Notes: a model not told the origin generated them from the sequence alone. DNA of 64,000 bases from Deuterostichococcus epilithicus (GCA_033439295.1 JAVTLE010000023.1:1364001-1428000); one strand, 5' to 3'; counted from the stretch's first letter, positions 31,991 through 43,975 are shown. Translations and numbers: made by a program.

Positions 31991-34659
31991 TAGAAGCTCG
32001 AGAAGTAATCCTCAGATCGTATGTCCGCATTGCCGATCGCCTCAACGTGGCATTCGTGGAACAAATTCGAGTGACTCGTGGCGTGCTCGCAAGGGGTTGC
32101 GTGACCCAAACCTTTGGTGCCCGCGTGCTGATAGCCAACTCGCTGAGCCCTGAGGTTGCGGCCTGGCTGCAGACCCTGGAGCTTTCTATAGATATCAAAA
32201 ATCCAAAAAGGTGAGCCTGTTGTCCTCGCACATGCCTGATGCGCTGCGTCCTTGTTGTCGGTGTGTTGGCGCGCGCGACTTCTGCCTGCGCGCAAGGACC
32301 TCGCGAACGGCTGCGGCGTCGCCGAGATACTGGCACGTTACTTCCCTCAGGATGTGTCACTTCATTTTTCCCGGGAACGTCAGCAGCCTGCCTCTCAAGG
32401 ACGCCAATTGGCACCTCCTACTCAAGCTCTTCAGGGAGGCCTCAACCCGAGAGGACTGCCTGCCAACAGTGCGCATTGCAAGGAGCCTCAGAGACGCTTG
32501 AACCTGCGCGTCCGTCGTGTCCTCACAGAACATCGGCATGGCGATGGGTGAGGACGGTGCCGCTGCTGCCCTGATGCAGCGGATCTGGAAGCACGTGCAT
32601 GCATGCGTCATCGACGGCACCACATCAAGGCCCGATGAAGCGGCCCTGCTGCCTCAGCGACAGGCAGCTGCGGCAGCGGCCCTTGGGCCACAATCGGCTC
32701 AGCATACAGCTGCGGCATGTATGGCAGAGCCTTTGGACGCCAATCGCCAGTGGCAGGCCCAGTACATGCAGGCAGCCGCCTACAGCCAGAACGATGCTGG
32801 ACAGGCATGGGACACTAATGCGCATGCAGCGGTGCCGCCACCTTGGCAGGACGCCCCTTAAATCAATAAGCTGGCAGACGCCAACCGCAGCAGTGTGTGT
32901 TGGCAGCCGAAACCGAAGAGCCAGTCGCTGCCGTTGTGGACTCAGCTACCAGCAGCCGGCTTGGCAGAAACGATGCAAGTGATTGATTACAGCAGCACAG
33001 TGGCCTGGCAACAGTCTGCTGCCAACGTAGACAAGGCGGCTTGGCAGCCATACCGGATGCCTGACCGGCAGTGTCAGCAGCAAATATCAGCCGCAGTGGC
33101 GGTGGCGGGAGCGCCGGCGGCAGCGCCATCGGCAGCTAAGCAGGGGCAGTGGGCCAGCCAGAACAGCCAGCCACAAGCGGCATACCTAGGTTACCATGCT
33201 CTGTAGTGGCAGCAGCAGCAGCAGCAGCAGCAGTCATTGGCGCCTGTGCTTGCCCGAGCACCAGTCAACAGCCGGCGGCATGTTCGCGTCAGCAAAGCAG
33301 CATGCCGGCTGGCTGGTGACACGGCAGCAGTCGACTCCGACCATGCACGATACGCCACCGCAGCACAGCTGCAGCATTGGCAGCTTGCGGCGCAGTATGC
33401 AGCGCAGCAGCCCCCCGACCTGCAAGCGGCCGCCTGGCAGCAGCAGGCGTGGGAGCATTAGCAGGCGCTCATACAGCAGCAGGGTGTGCAGTCGTACTTG
33501 CTGCTGCCCGCAGGGCTCGGCTGGCCCTTGCAGCAGCAACCGCCGCCATTGCAGCCGCTGCAGCACCAGCATGTGCAGCAAGCGAGCAAGCTCAGGGGGC
33601 GGCCATCGTCAGGCAAGGCGCCGCGTGTGCTGCCGCAGGCAGCTGACAGGGTTTACCCACCGGCTGCAATGGCTGCTGCTGCCCAGGCACCTGGCATGGC
33701 AGTGCAGCCTTCGTGGCTGGCCAGCATGCCACTCGCCCTGCCTGACGCTAGCCGGCCTACTGGGAAACGGAGCCGGCGGACGGCTCTGCAGCAGCTCGGC
33801 CAGAGCCGCAGGCAGGAAGCTGCGGCGGCGCACGAGCATGCTCGGATGCCCACGCTGGCATTCGTCCGGCGGCCGCATCCAGTGGACTTTCAGCCGTTCA
33901 CGCAGTAGGAGTTTCGGGAGAAACACTTTGATGCCAAGGTGGCGCCCAAGTATTGGGAACTCGGCCTGATGGGCCCGGAGCTTGACGCGCAGCTGCAAAT
34001 GAGCAGTTTGCTGTTGTGACGCGCCGCTTCTGGCTTCGACGCTCCTGCCAAAAGTCTTACTGCATGTCACCGCATCTTGCTCTCTCGAATGCAGCTCTTG
34101 CTCTTCGGATGCAGACGAAGCTACAGCGGCGCGAGCGCGTGCGCGGATTTAGCCGCCGCATGGCCAAAGAGAATCACGAGAAGCTGGTGAGTGTGCGGCT
34201 GGATGACGAGTTGTCATGGCACACTTGCGCAGTCGTCGTGGGCACCGCTGGCTGCATCTTGCACTGTAGCTCCTTGTCCTCGGAACCTGCATTGCAGTGT
34301 GATGGGGGCTGCGCAGCTGACGCAATGACCCATAGTGACGCTCAAGCTGGGGGGCCTATCCACAGGCAGCGCAGGCGGCGAGTCAGCCCCCGCAGTCGGC
34401 GCCGTGGCGCGGCCCGCCAGCGCGCGACGTCGTGCTGCAGTTCTCAAAGTCCATCCAGCGGCCTGCCAGCCGCGCCAGGCTGACGCAGTCGGCGCAGGGC
34501 CGGCTGTCCAGAGCGGCTCGACCAACACTGTTGGTTGTGACAACTGCTGCGGAGCGGCTCCCGGGCGAGCTGACTCGGATGCAGGCGCAGCACGAGGCGA
34601 ACAGGATGCGTGTCGCAGCCATTGCTCAGGACCTGAGATGCAGCAGCAGGGCGGGGTAG
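31978..34659 (+). pseudogene. CH-domain (SPEF1/SPATA4-like) plus Gln-rich gene, apparently broken
   Basis: An N-terminal calponin-homology domain of the CLAMP/SPATA4 type is readable: EVAAWLQTLELSIDIKNPK (donor at about 32211), DLANGCGVAEILARYFPQDV (about 32297-32356), then SSLPLKDANWHLLLKLF in another frame. Gln-rich sequence follows in frame from 32517, then EFREKHFDAKVAPKYWELGL (33910 on), KLQRRERVRGFSRRMAKENH (about 34110) and a C-terminal part VVLQFSKSIQRPASRAR to TGA at 34657-34659. Damage: the CH-domain exon junction does not keep frame, one frame change lies near 32375, and in-frame stops fall at 32859 (TAA), 33204, 33459 and 33906 (TAG). Each stop sits next to Gln-rich sequence. This family acts at cilia and microtubules. 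It is either a pseudogene or has introns I cannot see. Confidence 0.6.
33209..33233 (+). repeat. CAG trinucleotide run
   Basis: (GCA)n/(CAG)n tract directly after one in-frame TAG of the Gln-rich region. Confidence 0.9.
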
Positions 34660-34991
34660 AGGCGTCAACATGCCGATGGATTGTTTGTTAGGGTATGCCA
34701 AGCTCTTGCTGACGTTTCTGCGAGTTCAATGCGCACCGAAACTACCTGATATCTCCGTAGGTGCTCATACACCTACATACAGACTGTGCCAATCCGATTA
34801 TGTCACAAAAGAATGGTCTGCATCCGACTCCCAAGCTGCCTGCCTTTCACACTCTCGTTGCACGCTGCCTATACTCTCCTCACTCACACGCCTGAAGCAG
34901 TCTTATGCATGATGCGCTGCCGGGACCGACACGGCAAACTTGGGTAGCACAGGACGAAGCCGCATGCTACTCGCCAATCAGGTCGCACAGC
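34660..34991. other. Intergenic, convergent ends
   Basis: No coding or repeat signal recognised. Confidence 0.5.
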
Positions 34992-35890
34992 TTAATCGTG
35001 TCCCATAAAGCGGTCGATCATGGCCGAGAAGGCCGCAAAGGTAGCGCAGCCGGCACACATGGCCTGCGGCCCTGCGCGAGCCGCTAGGGCGCCGCCGGTG
35101 AAGCAGCCTGCGTACACGCTGTTGTAAATGTCGTGCTTCGCCCGCGCCTTCTCGATGACGCACTCCGAACCCGCGAAGATGGCACCCACGGCGCCGAAGC
35201 CCTTGGCATACGTCCTGTCGGCGGCGAAATCAAGCTGCTTGTGGGGCGCCAGCGGGACTGAAAATATGGATGCAGACGGTAGGCTACGAGACAGGCTTGC
35301 TGCATGCCTGCATTGTGCGCACAGTAGTGCTGGCGGCCCAGTAAAAAGCACGCATCATGGCGGGCACAGGACGGGAAAGGCTCACACGCTGCGTGATCGT
35401 GCTGACGTGAACATTTGCCGCGCCACCTGTCGTACTGTCTGCTTCTCCTGTGTGGCCATGTTGCCGTCCATGCCCACGCCCTGCGATGTTCGCAAGAGCG
35501 CATCGTTTGGTCCCAGCATGTGAAGAAGGATTCACCTCCATGCATGCTTCGAGAAAGCAACATGCTGCTCAGTGCCGCCGGAGACGGCTGCCAGCATGGC
35601 GGCATCTGCAACCCGGACGTTGGGAGTTGGCATCTCACCGTGCCGTCCATGCTGCCCATCACAATGCCGAAGAGAACTCCTAGTCCTAGCCCCATGACGC
35701 CAGAGAGTGCTGTCCGCGTCGCGCAGTTGTTCATGAACTCCTCCTGCATCATCGCCTCTGGGGTGAACGGCTCTAGGCGGGCGTACTGCTTCTTCCCAGG
35801 CTTTCCAGGCGGCGCTGCAGGGGTATTGGGAACCTCCTCTGCTATGGGGCCTGCGTCCGTCTCTGGAGGCTGCGAGTTCGAGTCCGACAT
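34992..35890 (-). CDS. TIM22: Tim17/Tim22-family mitochondrial inner-membrane translocase (TIM22 type)
   Basis: Channel subunit for carrier-protein insertion into the mitochondrial inner membrane. Exon 1 (35639-35890) starts [20 protein letters not shown] and contains [20 protein letters not shown], the first Gly-rich membrane helix. The last exon (from about 35261) reads [52 protein letters not shown] and [15 protein letters not shown] to TAA at 34992-34994. The conserved E-K-x-R-x-K-x-D and GGALAARxGP patterns and the Cys pair fit TIM22. Joining the strong GT donor (ACG|gtgaga) to exon 2 is off phase, while a weaker GC donor four bases earlier (GACG|gcacgg) would keep frame. A small unseen exon is also possible. 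Confidence 0.9.
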
Positions 35891-36340
35891 CGTGGAAGCC
35901 AACCTGTGAATCGCTTCAGATCGTGGCGGCGCTCTGGCGGACTCAAAGCTGTTCTTCGCGTCGGGAAGATTGGGGGATGAGAAGGATCTGCAAACCCGGC
36001 TGGATGTATTTGGGTATGCGACGCGCAGGTATGAGTCCGGGCATTGATAGGGAGAACTTGTTCCGGACAAAATGATTGGGAGGAATGCTGTGTCAATGTG
36101 GGGAGGTTGATAGGTATGTCTTGAGCTACATTTGGACTGGTGGCGCAGTGTGCAATACATTTGATGTCAAAGCTTCGCAGTGCTTTGTGTCAAGCCCGTG
36201 CACTCGGCGCCGCTGGCAGTGTATTTGCGATTCCTCATACCAATACAATTCAGCAACATGAAGTCACATGCAGGATGATCGGATCAGCGCAGATTGTAGA
36301 GGTACAGTTGTCTAGCGGCGGCTCTCGCCCAGCCGCAACT
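35891..36340. other. Intergenic, TIM22 upstream and MsrB downstream
   Basis: Probable TIM22 promoter and MsrB 3' UTR. No repeat was seen. Confidence 0.45.
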
Positions 36341-38098
36341 TCAAGAAGACCCTTTGAACTTCAAGGACTTGCTGTTGACGCAATGCCTGCATGTACAACA
36401 TCCGAAAGATCAGTCGCCCGTGCAGCAAACCAGTCGCTCGTAGGCGCAATGGCCAGGACAGCCAGAAGCAGGGCGGCACAGGGTCACAGCACACGATGCG
36501 CGGGTCGCTAGAATGTTAAGGCTGGGAGCCGCATGCAACTGGTTCCCGGGCATGTGCAGATGACTCGCCTCTCATTGGTGGGAGTGAAGCCTTCGCCCTG
36601 CATGCACAGGAGAGCCGCTCAAATATCACTACCATCTTCTGAAGCAGCCTCGACAAATGATCCGAAACGTACTCAGACGAACAGGCGTGTGGCACAGGGG
36701 CCGGCCAGAGCCAGAGGGAGCATGATTCCGCGCCTCAAACACATGGCCCAGGTGTCCCCCGCAGTTCGAGCAGGTGATCTCTGTGCGCTTCATGCCAAAG
36801 CTGTTGTCCACATGTCGGTCCACCTTGCCCTGAAGTTGTCCACGACAGTGCCATGATGATCAAGGAACACCTGAGCCATGACTCGCCAACCAACTCGAAC
36901 AGGCAGTGCATGTGCGTTCTACGCAAAGCAAGCACAGCTCAAGTCCCCAATGAAAACTTGCCTCAACATTGTCGTCAAACGCCGGCCTGCAAATGCCAGC
37001 ACTCGTCAGTCCTTGACTGAAGCATACCACATGCGATGTGGGAAAATCGAAGAGGAGGAACAGCAGGACAAGCCAAGGCACAAGGGCCTACCAGCCACAG
37101 CCGCTGTCGAATTTCTGTGTCGATGTGTACAGGACCTGCGACAAGCATCACACAACTTGCCGTCAGCGGCACACATGGACGCAGAGGCAGTATGCCCGGT
37201 TGCAGCACTTCTGTTCGGTGCATGGGCCGCCGCTAGCAGCAGTCAGCAGCGCAGCTCAACAAGCAGCATATGGCATGCGCACCGTGCCGCAGCCAGCGCA
37301 TGCATACTCGCCCTCCGCATTGTGCTTGTTGTAAATGCCCGACCCAGCTGCCTCCGTGCCCTTTGCAGACAGCCGAGGAGAATTGACACGAGGCCTGTTT
37401 GCTGTCCGGCACATGTGGCTTGAAACACAACAGCACGACACAATAAGACGTATGAGGGCAGTCACCTTGTTTCGGAGTATGTTGAACTGCGCACACAGCA
37501 TCAACATCAGGTTTGAGGACTTGAACATGACGTCCAATGTTGTGCCCGTCAAAATGCAGGTGGCTGCATGTGAGACAACTTGACGTTGTTCAGCTAACGA
37601 TGGTGCGAATCAAACGCCATGAAAGCAAGGCGCGAGCACGTGCGGTCTCACCAATCTCTCGTCCTCCTGAATGAATTGTTGACCGCAATGACCCAACTCT
37701 GCCGCATTCGGCCGCAACACGGAGAACCCAACGATACGCACCTCCTCGGCCGACAGCAGACTCTTCCACTTCTCCTCGGGTGTGCTCTTGTCCAGCTTCT
37801 CCGCCATTGCGAGGACAATCGAGCGTTGCGCCCGACCTGCACCAGGGTTGCTCCGAATGATGACGTTGCCAGGCAAAAAACCCGGAGAAATGCATGCAAC
37901 TGCAGTTTACAGCGAGCAATGAGCTGTAAGAGCACATGTGAATAAGCAAGAGTCGTCACAAAAGGTGACGCCGTGACGCCCACCTGCGCTTGCAACAAAA
38001 GGCCTGAAGCACGCTGCGCGAACGCTGTGCGACAGGACGGGCTGTCCTGAGAGTGCAAATGCGGATGCGCACGCGGTGAGACTGAGCTTTGTTGCCAT
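36341..38098 (-). CDS. MSRB: Peptide-methionine (R)-S-oxide reductase, plastid-targeted
   Basis: Repairs R-methionine sulfoxide. Nine exons resolve fully in phase: 37984-38098, 37742-37836, 37466-37486, 37283-37360, 37092-37135, 36962-36986, 36734-36829, 36569-36597 and 36341-36386, giving 182 residues. Residues 1-39 (MATKLSLTACASAFALSGQP...) look like a plastid transit peptide. The core reads TEAAGSGIYNKHNAEGEYAC, CAGC (zinc pair 1), FDSGCGWPAFDD, CSNCGGHLGHVF (zinc pair 2), GEGFTPTNER and the catalytic Cys in HCVNSKSLKF, ending at TGA 36341-36343. Exon 3 is a 21-base microexon (FNILRNK). Introns 6, 7 and 8 begin with GC (gcaagt, gcgcgg, gcgagt). The zinc and catalytic Cys residues are present, so it should be active. 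Confidence 0.96.
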
Positions 38099-38320
38099 CT
38101 GATTCGACTGGTGAGGTAAGTGGAACTCTGGGTCAGGCGGTCTGCAGAGTCAGTTGTCACTCTGCAGATGCCGGATTTTCAGAATTGTCCAGTCCCAATA
38201 TACTCGGATGCGCTCCCCGGGACGTCAGTCCCCGAAAAAAAAGCGCAACAGAAACGGTGGGTAAGTTTGAAATCTGAGCGATTGCAAACTCTGGGTATGA
38301 TCCGTTTGGCAGATCGTCAG

Positions 38321-40447
38321 CTAGGTGGCGCCATCAGCAAGGCCCTTTGCATCGTCTGCTGCTGGCGCTGGCGTCGACGCGGCAGCGCCCTCATTCGCCA
38401 CTGCTGCCGCAGGCACAGCCGCCGCCTCCGCTGCAGGGGCGCCCGCCGTTGTCTCTGCTGCAGGGGCATCCGCCGCCGTGGCCGGCTCGTCCGCCGCGGG
38501 CGCTGCTGCCGTCTCTGCATCCGGCGCGGCACCCGCCTCCGCTGCCGGCTGCGCCTCCTGGGCCGCTGCCGGCTGCGCCTCGGCCGCCTCCCCGCCAGCC
38601 ACGGCCTGGCGGGCCTTGGCCTCCTGGGCCCTTGCCGCGGCCGCCGCGCCCTCGCCGGCACCGCTGAGCTCGCGGATGTTGAACTTCTGGAGCTCCTTGT
38701 ATTGCTGCACCACCGCAACGGTGCAGCAGGACTTCACCAGCTGCACCAGGATGGTGTGCTGTGCATTGTTCAGGCTGACCTTGTATCCCTGCACGTATTT
38801 AAAGCGCGCTCAGCTCACTCAGCTCGCGGAACGGGCAGCAGCTGGCGTCGGCTGTGATGCGATGCTGGTCCGGCTGCAGCACATGTAGGCGAATATAACC
38901 TAGGTCCACCCTCTTATGGCAGATTGCCGTCGATTTGAAGGTGGCAGCTCACGGCTTGCCCCTTGACTCTCTTGCATGCAAGATTCCAAAGCACACATGC
39001 TTTACCTTGGGCACATGGTCCACAAAGGCGTTGATGACATCCATCCGCTTCATGGTTTTGCTCGCCCGGTGCTCAAACTCGACCGCAAACTGCGCAGCAG
39101 CGGTGGCGGGCTTGCGTCATCACCGCATGGAACGACAGCCACAGCCATCACCAGACTCGCCGCTCTCGACCACAGGTTTCACTGATGACAGGACCCCAAG
39201 CAACGAGGCTGAGCAGGCTTGTGCCTGAGCAGTCTCCTGCATGAGATGAGACACTGACCGTCTCGGGTTCGGCGTCCTCATCGCGGGGCGGCAGGGCTGC
39301 CGGCACCATCTTTTCTGCCAGCTTCTTGATGTCCTCCAGGTCGGCCTTGCAGACGTGCTCCACCGGAATGAAGCGCAGGCACAGCCTGCACACGAGCGGG
39401 ACACATCAGATGATGCATGTTTGCAGACCCGATACCTCATTCGTGTGCAGAAGGCAGACTCCAGCAACATGTTGCAATTGCACCCGAGCAGAATCGGACC
39501 TGCTCTTGCACTGCTTCGTGGCCTTGATGTCTGTGGCCATGGCGTGCACCAGCTTGCCAGGCGTCGTGCCTGCACAGGCAGGCACAAGGACGGTTTGGCT
39601 CTTACCATTGCAAACAACAGTGTCCGTGACGTCTGCTCGTCGTGCTCCGATTGACGAGCCTGTTCGTAACAGTCTCGACATGGATAATTATGAGCGGAGG
39701 CTGCACGTCCATGTACCGCACCACCTCATTTCATAAAAAACTGTTACTGCATCGTCCCCACTGTATTGTCCCGCTCAGCTCCTCAATCAGCCCCGCTCAG
39801 CTCCCTACCGGCTGTCTTGCTCAGGGAAACGTAGATTAGGCCGCTGATGTTGGTCTTGTGCCAGGAGAGCGGCTTGTTGGTGGTCGACTTGAGGTCCGCC
39901 ACCTCATCCGCAATGAGCGCACTGATGTCCGACCCAGCAGCAGGCTTTGCTGCTGCTGCTGGGGGCGCCTCGCTCTCAACGTACTGCATGCCAGGACGAA
40001 TTGTCAGCACTTCAAGAGTGGTGTTCATAGGTCGAGATCCCAGGACTGACTTAAGAAGAGACACGCCATGCCGTGCGGCAGCAGTGCCGCAGGTCAACCG
40101 TGAGGAGGTGCATGGGCGGCGGCACCTGGCCGAGCAGCTGCGTCGCCTCGCGACTGGCCAGGAGCTCCTTGCCCGTGACGCACGACACCAGGAAGCCTTG
40201 CGAGTCGGGTGGGATCATCGGCGCCTTGTTGTTCTGCGCAGCCGCAAGGTGCGGTTTGTCAGCACGTGGTGGAATGCGTTCAGCATGTAGCTGACCTCCT
40301 TGAGCCGGCCTCTGCGTAGAGCCGATTTCGACTCCAATTCCAAGCGCCGCGCTCAAGGAAGTGACGCACCGACGGGGCCCACTTCTTCTTGTTGCTGCGG
40401 TCGCCACCGCCGCCGCCGCCATCATCCCTGTGCCGCTTGGGGGCCAT
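38321..40447 (-). CDS. THUMPD1: THUMP-domain tRNA acetylation adaptor (THUMPD1/Tan1)
   Basis: RNA-binding partner of the N4-acetylcytidine acetyltransferase acting on tRNA. Seven exons join in phase: 40370-40447, 40126-40233, 39821-39983, 39500-39569, 39259-39385, 39006-39089 and 38321-38788, about 365 residues. Landmarks: basic MAPKRHRDD start with a Gly run, PPDSQGFLVSCVTGKELLA, ISGLIYVSL, GKLVHAMATDIKATKQCKSR, FIPVEHVCKADLEDIKKLAE, FAVEFEHRASKTMKRMDVIN, and the family C-terminus VKSCCTVAVVQQYKELQKFN. Intron 3 has a GC donor (CTGA|gcaaga). The last about 105 residues are an Ala/Pro/Glu low-complexity tail not usual in the family, ending in TAG 38321-38323. Confidence 0.94.
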
Positions 40448-40861
40448 ACTTTCCGCTCGCTGCTGGTCAAGCGAATGAAACGAGCATCCAGCAGTCGTGC
40501 TGCGCCTGGACTATTCCTGCTGGCGGTGTTCCGAAACGGCCTTTGAGATGGTCAAGTTGTGGCTCCACCCGCCTGAGGTGCGGATAGCCTGCTGCTGGGA
40601 TTTGCAAAGTGACAAGCGAGCGAAATGCGACACTTTTGCAAGCAGAAAGTAAGACGATGGCGGCCGTCTGCTCTGAGATCTCGGCACGTTGGTTGCAGAG
40701 ATGCGCATCCCACAGTTAGCATTTCCGCGTTGCACGCGCATGTCAAATCTACTTCTGTTGGATCAGTGCCACCAAATTGATAACACACCCGCGGCACGAG
40801 GCTCTGTACTGGCACACACCTCCATCAGTCCGATCGACCATCAGGCTAGTAGGCGGCCAGC
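40448..40861. other. Divergent promoter region of THUMPD1 and the nucleoplasmin-like gene
   Basis: 414 bases between opposing ATGs. Both genes are likely nucleolar or RNA-linked, so shared control is possible. No motif was identified. Confidence 0.45.
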
Positions 40862-43800
40862 ATGGACGCCAGCGGCACCATGGTGCCTGCGGAGTTCTGG
40901 GGAGCGAAGGTAGCCCCCAAAAAGACGCTGTCTGTGGGCCGCAGCTTCCAGGAGGACGATCAGACGCTCGACACATTCCACCTCTCCCAGGTACAGCCGG
41001 CGCCTGCTGGATCGCAGCGTTGAACCTGGACGTGCGCTTGCCGAGCAGGCACAACATGTAGCGACATCCATGCACTGCCTTGGACGCCGTCTCGCCACAA
41101 CCTGCAGGGTCACATACATACATGTGTGGCGGCGTCTGCGGAGCGCGCCACTGCGGAAGCCTGCCTGCCGTACTTCCACGCTCAGACTAGTGCAACGCTC
41201 ACTCTCGACCAAAGCCATGCGTGAGCCGCCCGCTTCACAGGTGGCGCTTGGGCCCGAAGCGACGCCGGGGCGGCATGTCGTGTGGGTCGAGTATGAGGGC
41301 GTCAAGAGCGTCATCGGCTCGCTCACGCTGGGCGGCATCGAGCAGTTCCAGATTGACTTCCCGGTGAGCGGCCGTCGACCGTCGCACCGATGGACATCAT
41401 GTGCAACATCGACACGGCGGCGTGTCCTTTCGCGCTCTCGGGCGGGCAGGGGCGGAAGAGCCAGTTTGAAGGAGAGGGTGGGGGGTGTCCAGCGCTGCAG
41501 CCGTCGAATCCACGGCAGTGACTGACAAGCCCAAGCAGCATACAGGCTGATATGGTGCAGGTGTGATGCTGGCAGCACGAATTCCCGCCACGCCTTCTCG
41601 CAAGGGCCTGCATGGTGGCGATTGCTGCGCTCCGCAGCTGGGGGCAGACGGGCGATGCTGCACCGCGGCCTGCTTCAGCCTCGCGATCGCCTCCAACGTA
41701 CCTAAACCTGGTCACTCATGCGTCTTTCGATGAACTTGTAGGTCAACTGCGAGGTGAAAGTGTCGCACACCGGTAAGTCGGACGTGTTTGTGACCGGCTA
41801 TACGACCCGCCAGTTCCTGAGCTACGACGACTCCAGTGAGGACGAGGAGCGGCAGGAGTCTTCAGACGATGAGGAGCTGCCGCTGCGGGGCCGGGGCCTC
41901 GCCAACGGCACATCGCCCGCCGACATCGCGGCGCTGCAGGTGCAGGTGATTGTTGGGAACGACTGCCAGCAGACGTGCTGCTGGCCTGTGCCCGCGATGT
42001 TATATATCAATTTCAGTTCGCTCCCACGAGCACGCTGTGCGCATATGCAGCTTAGGCAATCTGCTGACGCACTGGACTGACAGGCCACATGCCTGCAGTT
42101 CTAGGCCTTGGTGGCGACACTGCTGACGCTGCTGAGTCTCTCGTTTGAACCAAAAAAAGGCTATAATTTCTGCAGAGGCGGGGCCTGGTACAGTTAGGAG
42201 AGGAGTCGGATGAGGAGGACTCGAGGGAGGAAGGGGAGTCGGACGACGAGTCGGACGACGACGATGACGAGCTGCCGGAGGGCGCACCGGCGGGGCTGCC
42301 GATGCACCAGTTCAGCGACATGGACGAGGACGACAGTGAGGAGAGCGGCGAGGACGACGGCCAGCCGAGCGGTGAGGAGTCTATAGATCTTTATTGCTCG
42401 TGTGAATGATCGTCTAGAGGGGAGCGGCAAGGAGGACAGCAGCAACAACGGCCAGCAATGAGGGGCGCATATTCTGCTATTGGCAATTAACTAAGGCGAG
42501 ACGGCTGCACATCATGCGCTCATATCACTCAAGAAATCACAAAAATGAGAAATCATCAGGTACCAGGGCGCTCCTCGTGAGACCGTTGCAGTATGAGCGC
42601 AAGCACCGCTTCATGTGCTCACTGTGTGATTGCGCCCCGCCTCTCCCGCAGCGCCCGGCAGCGGGCTGGGTGTGGCCCACGGTACCAAGACGCTCCTGGC
42701 GGCGTCGGCGAGCGAGTCTGACGATGACGACGAGTGGGAGTCTGACGACGAGGAGGCCGATGATGACGACGGTGAGCTGTTGGTGAACCTGAGGTGGGTT
42801 CAGCAAACTCGCGTGGTGTCTGAGGTGGCGCAGTCATTGTCTCAGCCCGGCGAAACCCCTTTCAGAGCTGGCAGCCTCCCATGAGCAGATGGCAGCTGGG
42901 ATGTCGTCGTTGCGCATGCTGACTATGGTCTTATATGTTGTGCAGATGAGGACGAGGACGAGGATGAGGAGGAGGATGAAGCGGCGGAGGCACCCAAGGT
43001 AGGGTTTAACTCGCAGCGGCAGATGCACATCTACGTGATGGCGCTGACGAACTGTACATCGCAGTTCCCGCTGGCAGCGTGGAGACTGACCTGCCTGGGG
43101 GCCCGCAGCCTGTGACCTTGGCATTGGAATTTCGGCTCAGCTTGGTACATGCCCTGAAGCTGAGCTGCCTGCCTAGTGCAAAGTGCAGGTGGGCGCCAAG
43201 CGACCGCCGGCGACCCCGGCGTCAGCAAAGCAGCAGAAGAAGCCGAAGCCTGCAGACACGCCGGGCACACCCTCAGGTCAGCGACAGCAATTGTTGCATG
43301 TTTGGCGGCCCGGTGGATCGGCAGTTGGATCTTCACACGAATGCCCTTGGGCAGACGAAGTTGCGCGCGAGGGTCTGCATTCCGACTTGCAGGCTGACCA
43401 CAAATCCCCCCTCCCCGGGGGGGCCACTCTGCGTTTGACACTTCCCATTTCGACACAGCCTTGGCATGGCGCATTCTCAGACGACTCGAGCCTGCACCCT
43501 CTAGGCGATGACACAAGTGACTTTGACGTTTCTAGGCGGCGGCGCGGCGCAGTACCAAACCGAACTCGTGAACTTCCTCAAGACCAACGGCGCCACCAAG
43601 CTTGCGGTGCTGGGCTCACAGGTGCGGGTCAAGGTCTGCTCCTGTTTTTGCCCTGTGTCGAACCGGACGCCTGCCCTGGCACAGCGCCTGATGCCTGTAC
43701 ACGGGTGCTGCTGCGAGCGTTTGCTGCTTCAAGTCTCAAGGACCGCCGGCCGCTGTGATTCTTGCATTGCGGCATCGCCTTACTCCGTGCAGCGAGGCTG

Positions 43801-43975
43801 CACCAGCGCTTATCTGCATTCTGCCAGTGGCCTGGGGCCTGGGGCGCAAACGCTGCTCCAACGCATCCCGCAGGTGAAGCGGGCCGCTGGGCTGCCGAAG
43901 ATGAAAAAGTTCCTGGAGGACCGGCCCGCGCAGTTCAAGCTGGACGTGCAGAGCGGCGTCGTGTCGCTCGCATGA
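40862..43975 (+). CDS. Nucleoplasmin-like acidic nuclear protein (HD2/FKBP39 N-domain type)
   Basis: A probable histone or ribosome-assembly chaperone. Exons: 40862-40990, 41241-41363, 41742-41939, about 42199-42373, about 42652-42769, about 42947-42999, about 43189 on, about 43536-43620 and 43875-43975. The N-domain reads VPAEFWGAKVAPKKTLSV and HVVWVEYEGVKSVIGSLTLG, then VNCEVKVSHTGKSDVFVTGY. Long Asp/Glu/Ser tracts follow (for example EDEDEDEEEDEAAEAP), then a Lys/Pro segment GAKRPPATPASAKQQKKPKP. A C-terminal alpha-helical module reads AQYQTELVNFLKTNGATKLA and GLPKMKKFLEDRPAQFKLDV, ending VVSLA with TGA 43973-43975. The tail resembles those of nucleoplasmin-fold FKBPs, but no FKBP domain is present. 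Which subfamily it belongs to is uncertain. Confidence 0.82.
42410..42460 (+). repeat. Copy of an acidic exon 3' end (nucleoplasmin-like gene)
   Basis: Resembles about 42331-42380 (SGEDDGQPSG); reads SGKEDSSNNGQQ. It lies about 85 bases downstream. The acidic low-complexity sequence makes this weaker than the other cases. Confidence 0.55.

Noticed and set aside
32517-34019. Reassignment of TAA/TAG to glutamine, which would make one long Gln-rich ORF
   Set aside because: TIM22 ends with TAA and AP-4 mu ends with TAG exactly at the family C-termini, so both codons act as stops in this genome.
38325-38888. Open plus-strand Ala/Ser-rich frame opposite THUMPD1
   Set aside because: Mirror of the minus-strand Ala/Pro/Glu tail, which is tied in phase to a recognised gene.
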